From: Symsagittifera roscoffensis
Lineage: Eukaryota; Xenacoelomorpha; Acoela; Convolutidae
DNA: 64,000 bases
Reading direction: 5' to 3'
Assembly (NCBI RefSeq): GCF_963678635.1
Contig: NC_087066.1
Span: forward strand, 43,885,624-43,949,623
Both the position numbers and the translations under genes were made by a program. Shown one piece after another: positions 19,396 through 27,159 of the stretch (position 1 is the first letter of the stretch; each line of letters starts with the position of its first letter). Under the pieces are notes generated by a model. That model saw only the letters and a program-made list of their open reading frames with translations, was not told where the DNA came from and made no database searches.

Positions 19396-21672
19396 CTACA
19401 TTATGGACTGCGTCCCATAGCGTCGTATCACGTCCCATGACCTTTCCAAGAAATTCACTCGGCTCCAGGTCGCCCGTGTCTTGCCTTCTAACTCACTTTG
19501 ATATCTCTCCCATTCCTCTTCCGGTAGCGTACTCAGGAAGGATACCCTCATTGATTCTTCGATTTTTCTCCTCCTCGGTGACTCATGGAGCAATCTTTGC
19601 GGATCCCTGCTTCGGCACTCTCTCGCCTGACTTATTGGGTCCATCGGAGATAAGTCAGCCGACGCCTCCTTTGTAGGGGACATGAAAGACGATGGCGTCA
19701 TCAGCAATAGACTCCCATCGACTTCCCCATCGTCGTCTTCACTGAACCGGTATTCTAGCAAGTCTCTCTCCAACGCTCCTAGATCCGTCTCACCCTGTTT
19801 TCCCGTCTTTCCCTCGATGTCGTTATCGTTATCGTCCTGATCCATCAATTCATCGTCATCTGCATCAGGTTTCGGCTTGGGTCCTGAAAGGCCTTGTCGT
19901 GTGTCTATGCCCGAGCCCGGCCGAGCCGGTACGGTCATGTCTCCTGCGTGATAAAACAATTCATCGTTCACCAGGAGTTCTACGGACTCCTCGCCATGTG
20001 GTGCCAGGTCCTCTATCGTTATGTATGAGCCTCCTCTGCTCTCCTTTGCCACTTCCAGCATCACTACTGTCACCTCTCCTGACCACTTCAGTCTTGATAA
20101 GTCATCTGTGGGAGTATACACTTCGTTCCACATTTCAGCCGAGACCTCTGGTCTCCTGGAAGGTAGTGCCTTGATCTTTTTCCTACTCCAAGCATCAGAA
20201 AATAAGAAGTCAAACGTGTGCGCGGCTGCAACATTCCAGCTGATGAAGTGCGGCTGCATCCCTTTACTCCACTTCAGCATTCTCTTCTCTGCATCACGAG
20301 CTGCTCCGATGCGAGGGGCAAAAACGGGAGATGTGACTCCCAACAACATCCTACTTATCGGTGGATATCGAGGGCATTGGTCCGGCAGCAGCCTGGACCC
20401 AGAAAGCCACGCTTGCTGGTTCTCTTTCGCGTGTGCGTAGGCTTCTGGCAAGAGTGGGACTCTCATAGCCGCTCCTGTATCCTTCACTACTGGTCTCAAA
20501 TTCCAAAGCTTCGGGTTAAACTGGATGTGGGAAAGGTCCTCACGGCCCATTCGGCACTTGAAGTGGTTGTTGAAATCCATCAACACCCAACCTGGCTCCG
20601 CTATTCTTCCGAACAGCCTATCGTCGCTGGCCAGCCCTCTCAGCTCCCTCTGCTCTACCCAACTCAGCACGGAACAATCCACGGCTGAGACCAGGTTGAC
20701 ATACAACACAGTATTCCTGTATGCCTTGACTTGCACGTCCGGGAACGCGAAAGACATCACCGGTCCATACACCACCGTGACGAATTCCCGCAGTCCGTGA
20801 ATCAGAGCCAACGGATCGATCCGCATCATGACAGCCAAATCTGTCAGCAAGGGCATGCCACAATACTGCTTACACTCACCCGCATCCGTCGCCACCTTAT
20901 CTTCTCCCGTGACGCTTCTGTTCTGTTGCAAGAGATATTGGAGCAGGAGAGTCCTCCAGTCTTTCATCTTCCTGAGCGAGGCGGTTTCCAACTGCGCGTT
21001 GAACTCACGGCTTGTTCCCTGGAGTTGTTCAGGGTAACGCAACAGCACAAGCAAATCACCCAGTCGACCGTAGGTCATGGCAATCAGAGTCAGGAGTCCA
21101 TCCAATCTCAAATCTGCCAACGCTTGGGTGAAGAAGTTCGCCGGTCCCTTCACGACATTTTCATGACCAAATGTCACGTATAGGGCTAATATCAGGCCAA
21201 TCGACAACTTCCTGATGTCCTTGACGAAACTCGCGATCAGGTTCCGAGATGCCCTCGGATAGCACGTCGACAGGAAGGATGGCGTCCATCCCACTCCCAT
21301 TCCACCCAAGATGGCATCCGATCGTTCATACTGTGCCCTCGTGGCTAGCACGTCAGCTTGGAACTTGTCCAGTGACATCGTGTTTACGTCCTGCATCAAT
21401 TTCAACATCATGCCCCCAGCTAACTCCCGGGCATCAAATAAGTTCTTCAGATACACGTGTATCTCTTTTATCACTGCCGGCGCATGATCGAACGCGTCCT
21501 CACCCAAGGTGCACAGCCTTGGTGACAAGTACAACCATACGTTGTTGTGCGGCTTGGTGCGCAAAGCCATTGCCATGAGATCTTCTTCAGCTGACGTCAT
21601 GTTCTTCCTGACTGTCCTTCCCTGCTCATTCTCGGCATGATCCATCTGTCTGAACCAGAGATCATCAGCCAC
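19396..21672 (-). CDS. Element 1 ORF2 segment C, unrecognised conserved region
   Basis: A 758-codon frame. It begins VADDLWFRQM, which aligns with LTDSLWFRSM in element 2 at the same place. It follows segment B in the same frame after a single TAA (21676-21678), which element 2 lacks. Residues 1-500 are mostly helical, with conserved blocks such as GMPLLTDL, YGPV.SFAFPD and FNP.LWNL; the last 250 are acidic and Ser/Pro-rich (DDDELMDQDDND, then SPRRRK). The matching element 2 region is 43670-46513. No signal peptide or clear membrane anchor is visible, so an envelope role is not supported. Its function is unknown. Confidence 0.75.
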   Translation of the reverse strand: MADDLWFRQMDHAENEQGRTVRKNMTSAEEDLMAMALRTKPHNNVWLYLSPRLCTLGEDAFDHAPAVIKEIHVYLKNLFDARELAGGMMLKLMQDVNTMSLDKFQADVLATRAQYERSDAILGGMGVGWTPSFLSTCYPRASRNLIASFVKDIRKLSIGLILALYVTFGHENVVKGPANFFTQALADLRLDGLLTLIAMTYGRLGDLLVLLRYPEQLQGTSREFNAQLETASLRKMKDWRTLLLQYLLQQNRSVTGEDKVATDAGECKQYCGMPLLTDLAVMMRIDPLALIHGLREFVTVVYGPVMSFAFPDVQVKAYRNTVLYVNLVSAVDCSVLSWVEQRELRGLASDDRLFGRIAEPGWVLMDFNNHFKCRMGREDLSHIQFNPKLWNLRPVVKDTGAAMRVPLLPEAYAHAKENQQAWLSGSRLLPDQCPRYPPISRMLLGVTSPVFAPRIGAARDAEKRMLKWSKGMQPHFISWNVAAAHTFDFLFSDAWSRKKIKALPSRRPEVSAEMWNEVYTPTDDLSRLKWSGEVTVVMLEVAKESRGGSYITIEDLAPHGEESVELLVNDELFYHAGDMTVPARPGSGIDTRQGLSGPKPKPDADDDELMDQDDNDNDIEGKTGKQGETDLGALERDLLEYRFSEDDDGEVDGSLLLMTPSSFMSPTKEASADLSPMDPISQARECRSRDPQRLLHESPRRRKIEESMRVSFLSTLPEEEWERYQSELEGKTRATWSRVNFLERSWDVIRRYGTQSIM

Positions 21673-21675
21673 CTG

Positions 21676-23550
21676 TTATACTAACAGATGATCGTCATCT
21701 ACCCCTGGTCTTAACTTCAGCAATCTGGCAAAGTTGGACAGCTCCAACCCCAGAACCTCATCTAGCACCAACCGAGTTGTGCTACAATCTTTGAGTCCCT
21801 GTATGGCATTGGAAATGTCAGCCCAAACGGCAGGAAGCTCAGATCGGGACGGGTAGTAATTGTCTGGGTCTACCACTCTGTTTGGGGCAGGAATTATCAC
21901 GTTGAACCGTCCCTCTGCTATCGTTGTGACCATTGTGTACACAAACTGAAGGGGTTCTGGCAATGCAGCGTACCCTGGTGACAACACAAAGACCACCTTC
22001 ACTACATTTTGGGTGAAACGTTGTTTTGCTGCTGTTTCTACCTCAGCCATCGCCGAGAGCAATGTCATTATCGCCTCCCCGATGACCTCGTTGCTCGGGA
22101 TCGACCCATGCGTCAGACGTGTCAACAAGCCCCTGCTTTGCAGATGATCATTTGAGCCTGCAACCACTATCACCTGCGGCTCCATGCTGACCACCCTTCG
22201 TACACTTATCATCATACCTATTGCCTGTCCCCAGTCCAATTTAGGCGCCGTCAAGAAAATCACGTCGGGCCAAAAGAGAGAACGAGGCGTATAGAGATAA
22301 TCGGAACTGGCCACAATCAGAAACTTGGCAGCTTTCATATCTAAGGGATCATAAGCTGCAAACAGGCCGTCGCCTATTGGGGCCTTCAGTTTCCCATATC
22401 TCTTGTCATCTCCATCCACCGTGGTCGTTCGGGGGTAGTCCCTCGAATACTCGCCAGGCGTCTGACGGGGTGGTTTAGCAAACTGCCTGTACATCTTGTG
22501 ATGCTTGTTATTGGGCTTGTTCTCTGCCTGAAACTTGCCCTTGCGAGCAGGTGGCGTCAGTTCCCGGGCTCTCTGTCGGACGTCCGTAAGAGACCGGGTA
22601 TTCAAAGGTCCAAAGGTATTGTCCTGAGTCAACCCATTCAAGTCTGCGTGCCGGAGCGTAGTCGTAGAGCTGAACTGCTCCTGCTCTGCTAGCAGCCAAT
22701 CCACGCCCGGTATCCGATATAGTCGCGACACTGTGGGACTTTCTCCGCCAATCATTTTCATTGCGTCCTCCCGACACGTCAGGGTACTCATGTTCAACTT
22801 CGTGGACATGTCCGTCTTGTACTGTCCCCAATGACTAGGGTCTGATCGGTTCCAAAGCAGCACGCCGCCTGGTTCAACTCCCTCCACTGGCTCGGCGCTC
22901 GTAGACGGTCCGGCTGCTGAAGCTGGGTTTGCCATGGCAGGCGGATCGTTCCTGCTAGACACGGTCTGGGAGTTATTCCTGTTCTGATCAACTGATCTCC
23001 CGAGTCGGCTTTCAAGCGGTTGTGTTCTGGGAGGAGGAGCAGTCCCTAGCCTCTCTCTTACGTTTGAGCTCGGAGCGATGGGTGTAGCTGCAGCCGTCTC
23101 CATTGCCAAGGGCCCTAGGCGGTTGACGAGGGATTCGGGCACGCTTGCCCTTATTCTACTTCCTCCGGTCGAGCTGGGCCGAGCCAGAGAACTGGTCGCC
23201 CTCGACTCCTGCGCCACTTCCCTCAACTGCGTCTGAAATACATCATTGAACCAGTGTCTCCCTCGTTGGGTGTTGAAATGTATTCCATCTCTGGTAAGCG
23301 CGATGTGATCAATCATGCGCAGCATGTTCTCGAGATCCAGAAGTCGCAGCTCGTCAGGGTTGTTTCTCACCAGATTACGGATCATTTCATTCCACCGTGT
23401 CACGTTGCCATTCATGAAATCTGCCACTGTGGTGCCCACCAGCGGGTTTTGTGGTATCGTGCACAGCACCACAAGCCTGGGCCTGTACTTCTCCTTTAGT
23501 TCATTCAGGAGGCATACCAACAGAGGCTCCCACTTGCTCTCCGGAGTCAC
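21676..23550 (-). CDS. Element 1 ORF2 segment B: end of SGNH domain plus second SGNH-like domain
   Basis: A 624-codon frame. Residues 1-110 complete the first SGNH/GDSL hydrolase domain, including the RDGIHF block that supplies the catalytic Asp and His. A Ser/Pro-rich linker follows (about 115-330). A second hydrolase-like fold then shows ASSD in place of the GDS block and VAGSNDHL, which resembles the GxND block (about 410-480). It ends in helices (WADISNAI) and a TAA. A frameshift near 23540 splits it from segment A, cutting the first SGNH domain between its GTND and DGIH blocks, so the esterase of this copy is broken. Confidence 0.8.
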   Translation of the reverse strand: MTPESKWEPLLVCLLNELKEKYRPRLVVLCTIPQNPLVGTTVADFMNGNVTRWNEMIRNLVRNNPDELRLLDLENMLRMIDHIALTRDGIHFNTQRGRHWFNDVFQTQLREVAQESRATSSLARPSSTGGSRIRASVPESLVNRLGPLAMETAAATPIAPSSNVRERLGTAPPPRTQPLESRLGRSVDQNRNNSQTVSSRNDPPAMANPASAAGPSTSAEPVEGVEPGGVLLWNRSDPSHWGQYKTDMSTKLNMSTLTCREDAMKMIGGESPTVSRLYRIPGVDWLLAEQEQFSSTTTLRHADLNGLTQDNTFGPLNTRSLTDVRQRARELTPPARKGKFQAENKPNNKHHKMYRQFAKPPRQTPGEYSRDYPRTTTVDGDDKRYGKLKAPIGDGLFAAYDPLDMKAAKFLIVASSDYLYTPRSLFWPDVIFLTAPKLDWGQAIGMMISVRRVVSMEPQVIVVAGSNDHLQSRGLLTRLTHGSIPSNEVIGEAIMTLLSAMAEVETAAKQRFTQNVVKVVFVLSPGYAALPEPLQFVYTMVTTIAEGRFNVIIPAPNRVVDPDNYYPSRSELPAVWADISNAIQGLKDCSTTRLVLDEVLGLELSNFARLLKLRPGVDDDHLLV

Positions 23551-24889
23551 TGGGGTCGTTGGTTCCCAGCATTATCACCAGCGTATCCAGGTGATCCTCG
23601 CTCTGGAATTCCATCATCTTGATGACGTGAGCCACTGAGGCTCCTCCAAAGGACAGAGTGGTAGTCTGACCATAGACGAAGATCTCATTCAGATCCCTCA
23701 CCAAACTGTCTCCTATGATCAAGTGGCGACTCCCTGGGGGAATTACCTGGTCGCTCGTTGCGGGGTTCCAGCTCATGTCATTCAGACAGGCTCGAGGATG
23801 CTCCGCAGCCACTTGCGTGAACTGGTGACGTGCCATCAGATTCTTCCTAATGTCTACCACGCGGGACTTCTGAAAGGTTCCGCCATGCGCAGTCCCCGAG
23901 GACACTACCGTGCGGGGTGCTCGCTCCGAGCTATTGGATGAATGATCACGACGTTGGGAAGGAACGATCCTACCCAATGTCCGCCCAGTGGTTCGGTTGA
24001 TCTCATCCATTGTTGCTCTGGCCACTTGGTTGAATGATTCTTGGAACTGAGGAGCGAGGTAGGTGTCAGAAGGGTCTGGTATTGTGTTCCTCTGACTGGA
24101 AGCAGACTGTTGTGTCTGCTGAGGAGCCTCGGGCCCTCTCGATGCACACAGCTCCTGTACTCTTGTCTTGGGGCGTGTGTCGCTGGATCCCTCCGAGGAT
24201 TTCATCGTCGCCAGAACTTTCTGTGACACTTGGCTCACCTTTGCCATATACAGCTCCTTCGGGTGCTTTATTTCATCCTCCTTGTAGGCCACCTGTAGAT
24301 CTTCATATTTCTTCTTCCATTCGTCTCTTTCTCGAGCTATCGCCCTATACTCCTGGAGTTTGGCACACAGCTCGCTCTGATCTCTCTCCTTCTTCTCCAG
24401 CGTCTCAATCGTCTCCGACGTCTGGATCTCTATTTCACTCACCCTCACTCTCTTCGGAGGAGGAGCAGCTGTTGGAGAGTCGACCGAATGTGACGGGTCT
24501 GGTCCATCACGTTGTCTCTTCGCTCCGATGAGTGGCTGCGCAGGTTGGACGGGTAAGGGCATCTCACCTAGCCGGTGGTCCCTCTGTTCACCTAGTCCTG
24601 GCTCACGAGCCAGGTCGTGGCCAGACATTTCTCCACGCCGCCATCTCATCAGTCGGTTTCGACCTCTCTCGGCGGTCCCGGACTCACCGAAGGCCAACAT
24701 CAACACGACTTCTGTAGGGCGATTCCCTCGACCCTCTCGTCCTAATGCATTGAGGAGCGCGACCCGAAACATTGCCAGCCCCGGGTCTTCTCGTGTAAAA
24801 TCACAATCGATCAGCCGCTGATAGATCTCGTCTAGAGTCGCTCCTAGACTCGCTGAGAGGAATTCCATTAGTTCGTTCGTGTCACCCAT
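23501..24889 (-). CDS. Element 1 ORF2 segment A: N-terminus, coiled coil and SGNH hydrolase blocks I-III
   Basis: I start at the ATG at 24889 because the following residues (TLDEIYQRLIDCDF) align with the start of element 2 ORF2 (TLDELYRRLRDLDY); the open frame extends a little further upstream without an ATG. An N-terminal helical domain (about 1-110) is followed by a short charged coiled coil (about 165-215) and the SGNH domain: IIGDSL (nucleophile Ser), LSFGGAS and MLGTND (Asn). SGNH/GDSL proteins are esterases or lipases; related domains are known from ORF1 of CR1-type LINEs. The frame then shifts near 23540 into segment B. Confidence 0.82.
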   Translation of the reverse strand: MGDTNELMEFLSASLGATLDEIYQRLIDCDFTREDPGLAMFRVALLNALGREGRGNRPTEVVLMLAFGESGTAERGRNRLMRWRRGEMSGHDLAREPGLGEQRDHRLGEMPLPVQPAQPLIGAKRQRDGPDPSHSVDSPTAAPPPKRVRVSEIEIQTSETIETLEKKERDQSELCAKLQEYRAIARERDEWKKKYEDLQVAYKEDEIKHPKELYMAKVSQVSQKVLATMKSSEGSSDTRPKTRVQELCASRGPEAPQQTQQSASSQRNTIPDPSDTYLAPQFQESFNQVARATMDEINRTTGRTLGRIVPSQRRDHSSNSSERAPRTVVSSGTAHGGTFQKSRVVDIRKNLMARHQFTQVAAEHPRACLNDMSWNPATSDQVIPPGSRHLIIGDSLVRDLNEIFVYGQTTTLSFGGASVAHVIKMMEFQSEDHLDTLVIMLGTNDPSDSGEQVGASVGMPPE

Positions 24890-25388
24890 TTCTAATCGTG
24901 TTGATTCTTGCTGTCGTGTAGTTTCTTCCTGTCTCGTTTGATTCAATGAATTCAATAAACAATTTCTGATCAATCAAGATCTAAAAAACAAGTCGCGACT
25001 TAAAACCATCATTTTTGGATTAAACATCGTTCAACTCTTTAAAACTCTTCATTGAAATTCTCTTCTCAATTCTGATTTAAAAATTTAGCACCAAGGTGAA
25101 TCGTCCACCTGTATCTGCGTCAGGGTAGCACAAATGAGCGCTGTCACCTTGATGACCTGGAGTACTCTAGGTCTTTTATGACACGAAACATAAAACATAT
25201 CATAACAATAACATAACACATAAACACATAAACATCACACATCTATATTATCACATAAAAACCTAATCCCTAACCTTGTACCTAAAACTTAACCTAATCT
25301 AAAACTTGACACTAAATTTTATCAAGTAACTTAATAAAAACCACTTATCGCCAAATGCAATTCCTAGCATATGCTCAGATAGTTTTTT
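24890..25388 (-). other. Gap between element 1 pol and ORF2
   Basis: AT-rich sequence of about 500 bp with stops in all frames. It contains 8-bp inverted arms CAAGGTGA (25092-25099) and TCACCTTG (25144-25151), 44 nt apart. ORF2 translation would need a spliced or internal start RNA here. I cannot identify a splice site with confidence. Confidence 0.5.
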
Positions 25389-25883
25389 TTATGTAAGTAA
25401 ACCTCTGTCAGTTTCTGAAAATATCACATGTACAAGTGCGTACAACTCTCTCGGATGTAGCTTTCCCCTATTAGGATCATATACTGGCAACGAGAGAGAG
25501 GTCACTCCTCTCTCAACCAAAAAATCCCTAAGTCGAGTCAAGGCCAATACCAAGCTCTTTGGATCTACGTGTTGCCTATCAGTGGCCTTGGTAACCAGGA
25601 AACACAAATATTTCCCTGGTATCCGTGATGCAACAGGGGGCAGCGCTATCATCCCCCCCCCCTCACCAGGCCTCTGTTTCCATAAAAATTCGACGTTCTT
25701 ATACTCTCTTTTGAAATCAGCCGCTAGTGCTGTTTTGAAGCTTACGTCCGCGGTTATCGCTATAGCGCACGTGCGTTCCGTGAGTCTGAAATCGCTGTCC
25801 GTTATAACGATATTGTTTGAATAATGGTTCGGTAGATCGAAATACGGTTCAAAAATTCGTCCAAAAGGTGGTTTTTTTAGCAT
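25389..25883 (-). pseudogene. Element 1 macro-like domain (C-terminus of Pol, frameshifted)
   Basis: A 164-residue frame aligning along its length with the Pol C-terminus of element 2. The order of blocks (ITADVSFKTALAADFK, then GKYLCFLVTK, then LTRLRDFLVERGVTSLSLPVYD, then ELYALVHVIF) is that of macro domains of the OARD1/TARG1 type, which bind ADP-ribose or remove it from proteins. The glycine-rich loop that normally follows the SLP strand is replaced by YDPNRGKL, so catalysis may be lost. A frameshift near 25880 separates it from the integrase tail at 25877-26662. It is a domain of Pol and not a separate gene. Confidence 0.65.
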
Positions 25884-26662
25884 TCTTGCCCTCTGTCTCT
25901 AGTTCTCCGGTTTCTCTTGCCGATTTCAATTTTTTTTATTATCAGATTTTCGGTCTGGGTGAGTCCTACCCCCACTCCCCGGACAAAAATATCCATCGAC
26001 GTCTCCGTCAATTGCTCAAAGTCTAGGAGATCGAGGTTGGATTGTGGAACACGTAGAGGACCATCTGGGGCGACCCAGTTGGACTCGGTATTGTCACGAC
26101 TGATGTATTTGATGCCGTCTTTATCGACGTCCTGAATCGTCAGGATCGTTTCCTTTGGATCTGTCGGCAGATCATGGAGCCATTCGAGCACGCGCAAGTT
26201 CGTTAGTTCTTGCTCATGAGTCTGTTCCGCTTCTGGTTCGAACTCCACTTCCGGTTCTGATCGATTGACGATCCAATCCTGATCCATATCATTCACCAAG
26301 TCGATTTCTTCTAGCACCGCCACTTCGTCCAGTCCCACTAGCGAGTCCATGACATCACTTACAACTATCCTGTCTACAACGAAATCCTCGCCGTACGGAT
26401 TGTATCTCTTCTTGTTTTTTCCTCTCTTGCTCTGGCGTGTTTCCATGGTGAGAGGAAAGTCAGGCTGTATTCCTTTGTCAATTTCGATTTGTTCCGGGCA
26501 GTCCCAGTCTTCCTCGGCATAAGGTAGAGTTTCATCGTCCAACTCTACTCGCTCGGTCAACTCCAGATCCAGTGGTAGGTCGCAATCGTCCACCACCTCA
26601 TTCCCGTCGTTTTTGTCGCGAGTACCCCTTTCATTCACTTCACAAGCAGGATCCACTATCAA
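25877..26662 (-). pseudogene. Element 1 integrase tail, acidic region
   Basis: A 261-residue frame covering the acidic tail after the GPF module. It begins VDPACEVNERGTR, which element 2 has in the same place. It is Asp/Glu-rich, then carries an NLRVLEWLHDL helix and ends with the conserved FVRGVGVGLTQTEN. The DNA under FVRGVGVG is a purine run and is annotated as the central polypurine tract. It joins the macro-like domain after a frameshift. Confidence 0.7.
25966..25988 (-). promoter_or_regulatory. Central polypurine tract candidate, element 1
   Basis: On the minus strand this reads TTTGTCCGGGGAGTGGGGGT, sharing GTCCGGGGAGT with the 3' polypurine tract. The match with element 2 (50577-50599) is kept at the DNA level inside coding sequence. 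It may prime a second plus-strand start during reverse transcription. Confidence 0.5.
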
Positions 26663-26674
26663 ATAGTCTCCCTC

Positions 26675-26850
26675 TTACATGTCCACTGGGATGCACCAGT
26701 CCTCTGACGAGGCATTGTGTGGTTTGATATTTTCGTAATGAGCTGCTCTTCCAGTGCTCAATCGATAAAAACGACCTCCTTGGTGCATCTCTGTTATTTG
26801 GAATGGACCACGCCATTTCTTTAATAATTTCTTGGTTCCTTTTGGTAAAC
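26675..26850 (-). pseudogene. Element 1 integrase GPF module fragment
   Basis: A short reading reached by frameshift from 26821-27156. It contains KKLLKKWRGPF followed by FYRLSTGRAAHYENIKPH, the GPY/F module at the C-terminus of Gypsy and retroviral integrases. It ends at a TAA (26675-26677) that is not present in element 2. The frame directly downstream carries the acidic tail. Confidence 0.65.
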
Positions 26851-27156
26851 CACTTCCTGGAACACCCAGACGTAGTCGCCAACTGAGTAGGCTTTCGCAT
26901 CGGCTGTCCTTTTATCAAACCTCCTTTTTTGTCTAATTTGCGCCTGTTGCTTGTTCCTCCTGCATAAGTCATTGAGGTCCTGCTGTCTTCTAATAACATC
27001 CCGCACGTACGTTTGCGGTGCTGTCCTCTTCCCCTCATATTCAGGGTAGAAAAACGTCAACGGGAGCGCTTTTTTGTGACCCGTTAGCATCATGTGCGGA
27101 CTTATTCCCGTGGTGGAATGCTCCGTGCTGTTGTAAGCACCCACCACTTGCGGCAA
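26821..27156 (-). pseudogene. Element 1 integrase core, C-terminal part
   Basis: A 111-residue frame (PQVVGAYNSTEHSTTG onwards) that continues the integrase in frame after a single TAG at 27160-27162, where element 2 has Lys. It covers the end of the catalytic core and the helical linker (MLTGHKKALPLTFF, RRNKQQAQIRQ). It ends by frameshift just before the GPF module. Confidence 0.75.
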
Positions 27157-27159
27157 GTG

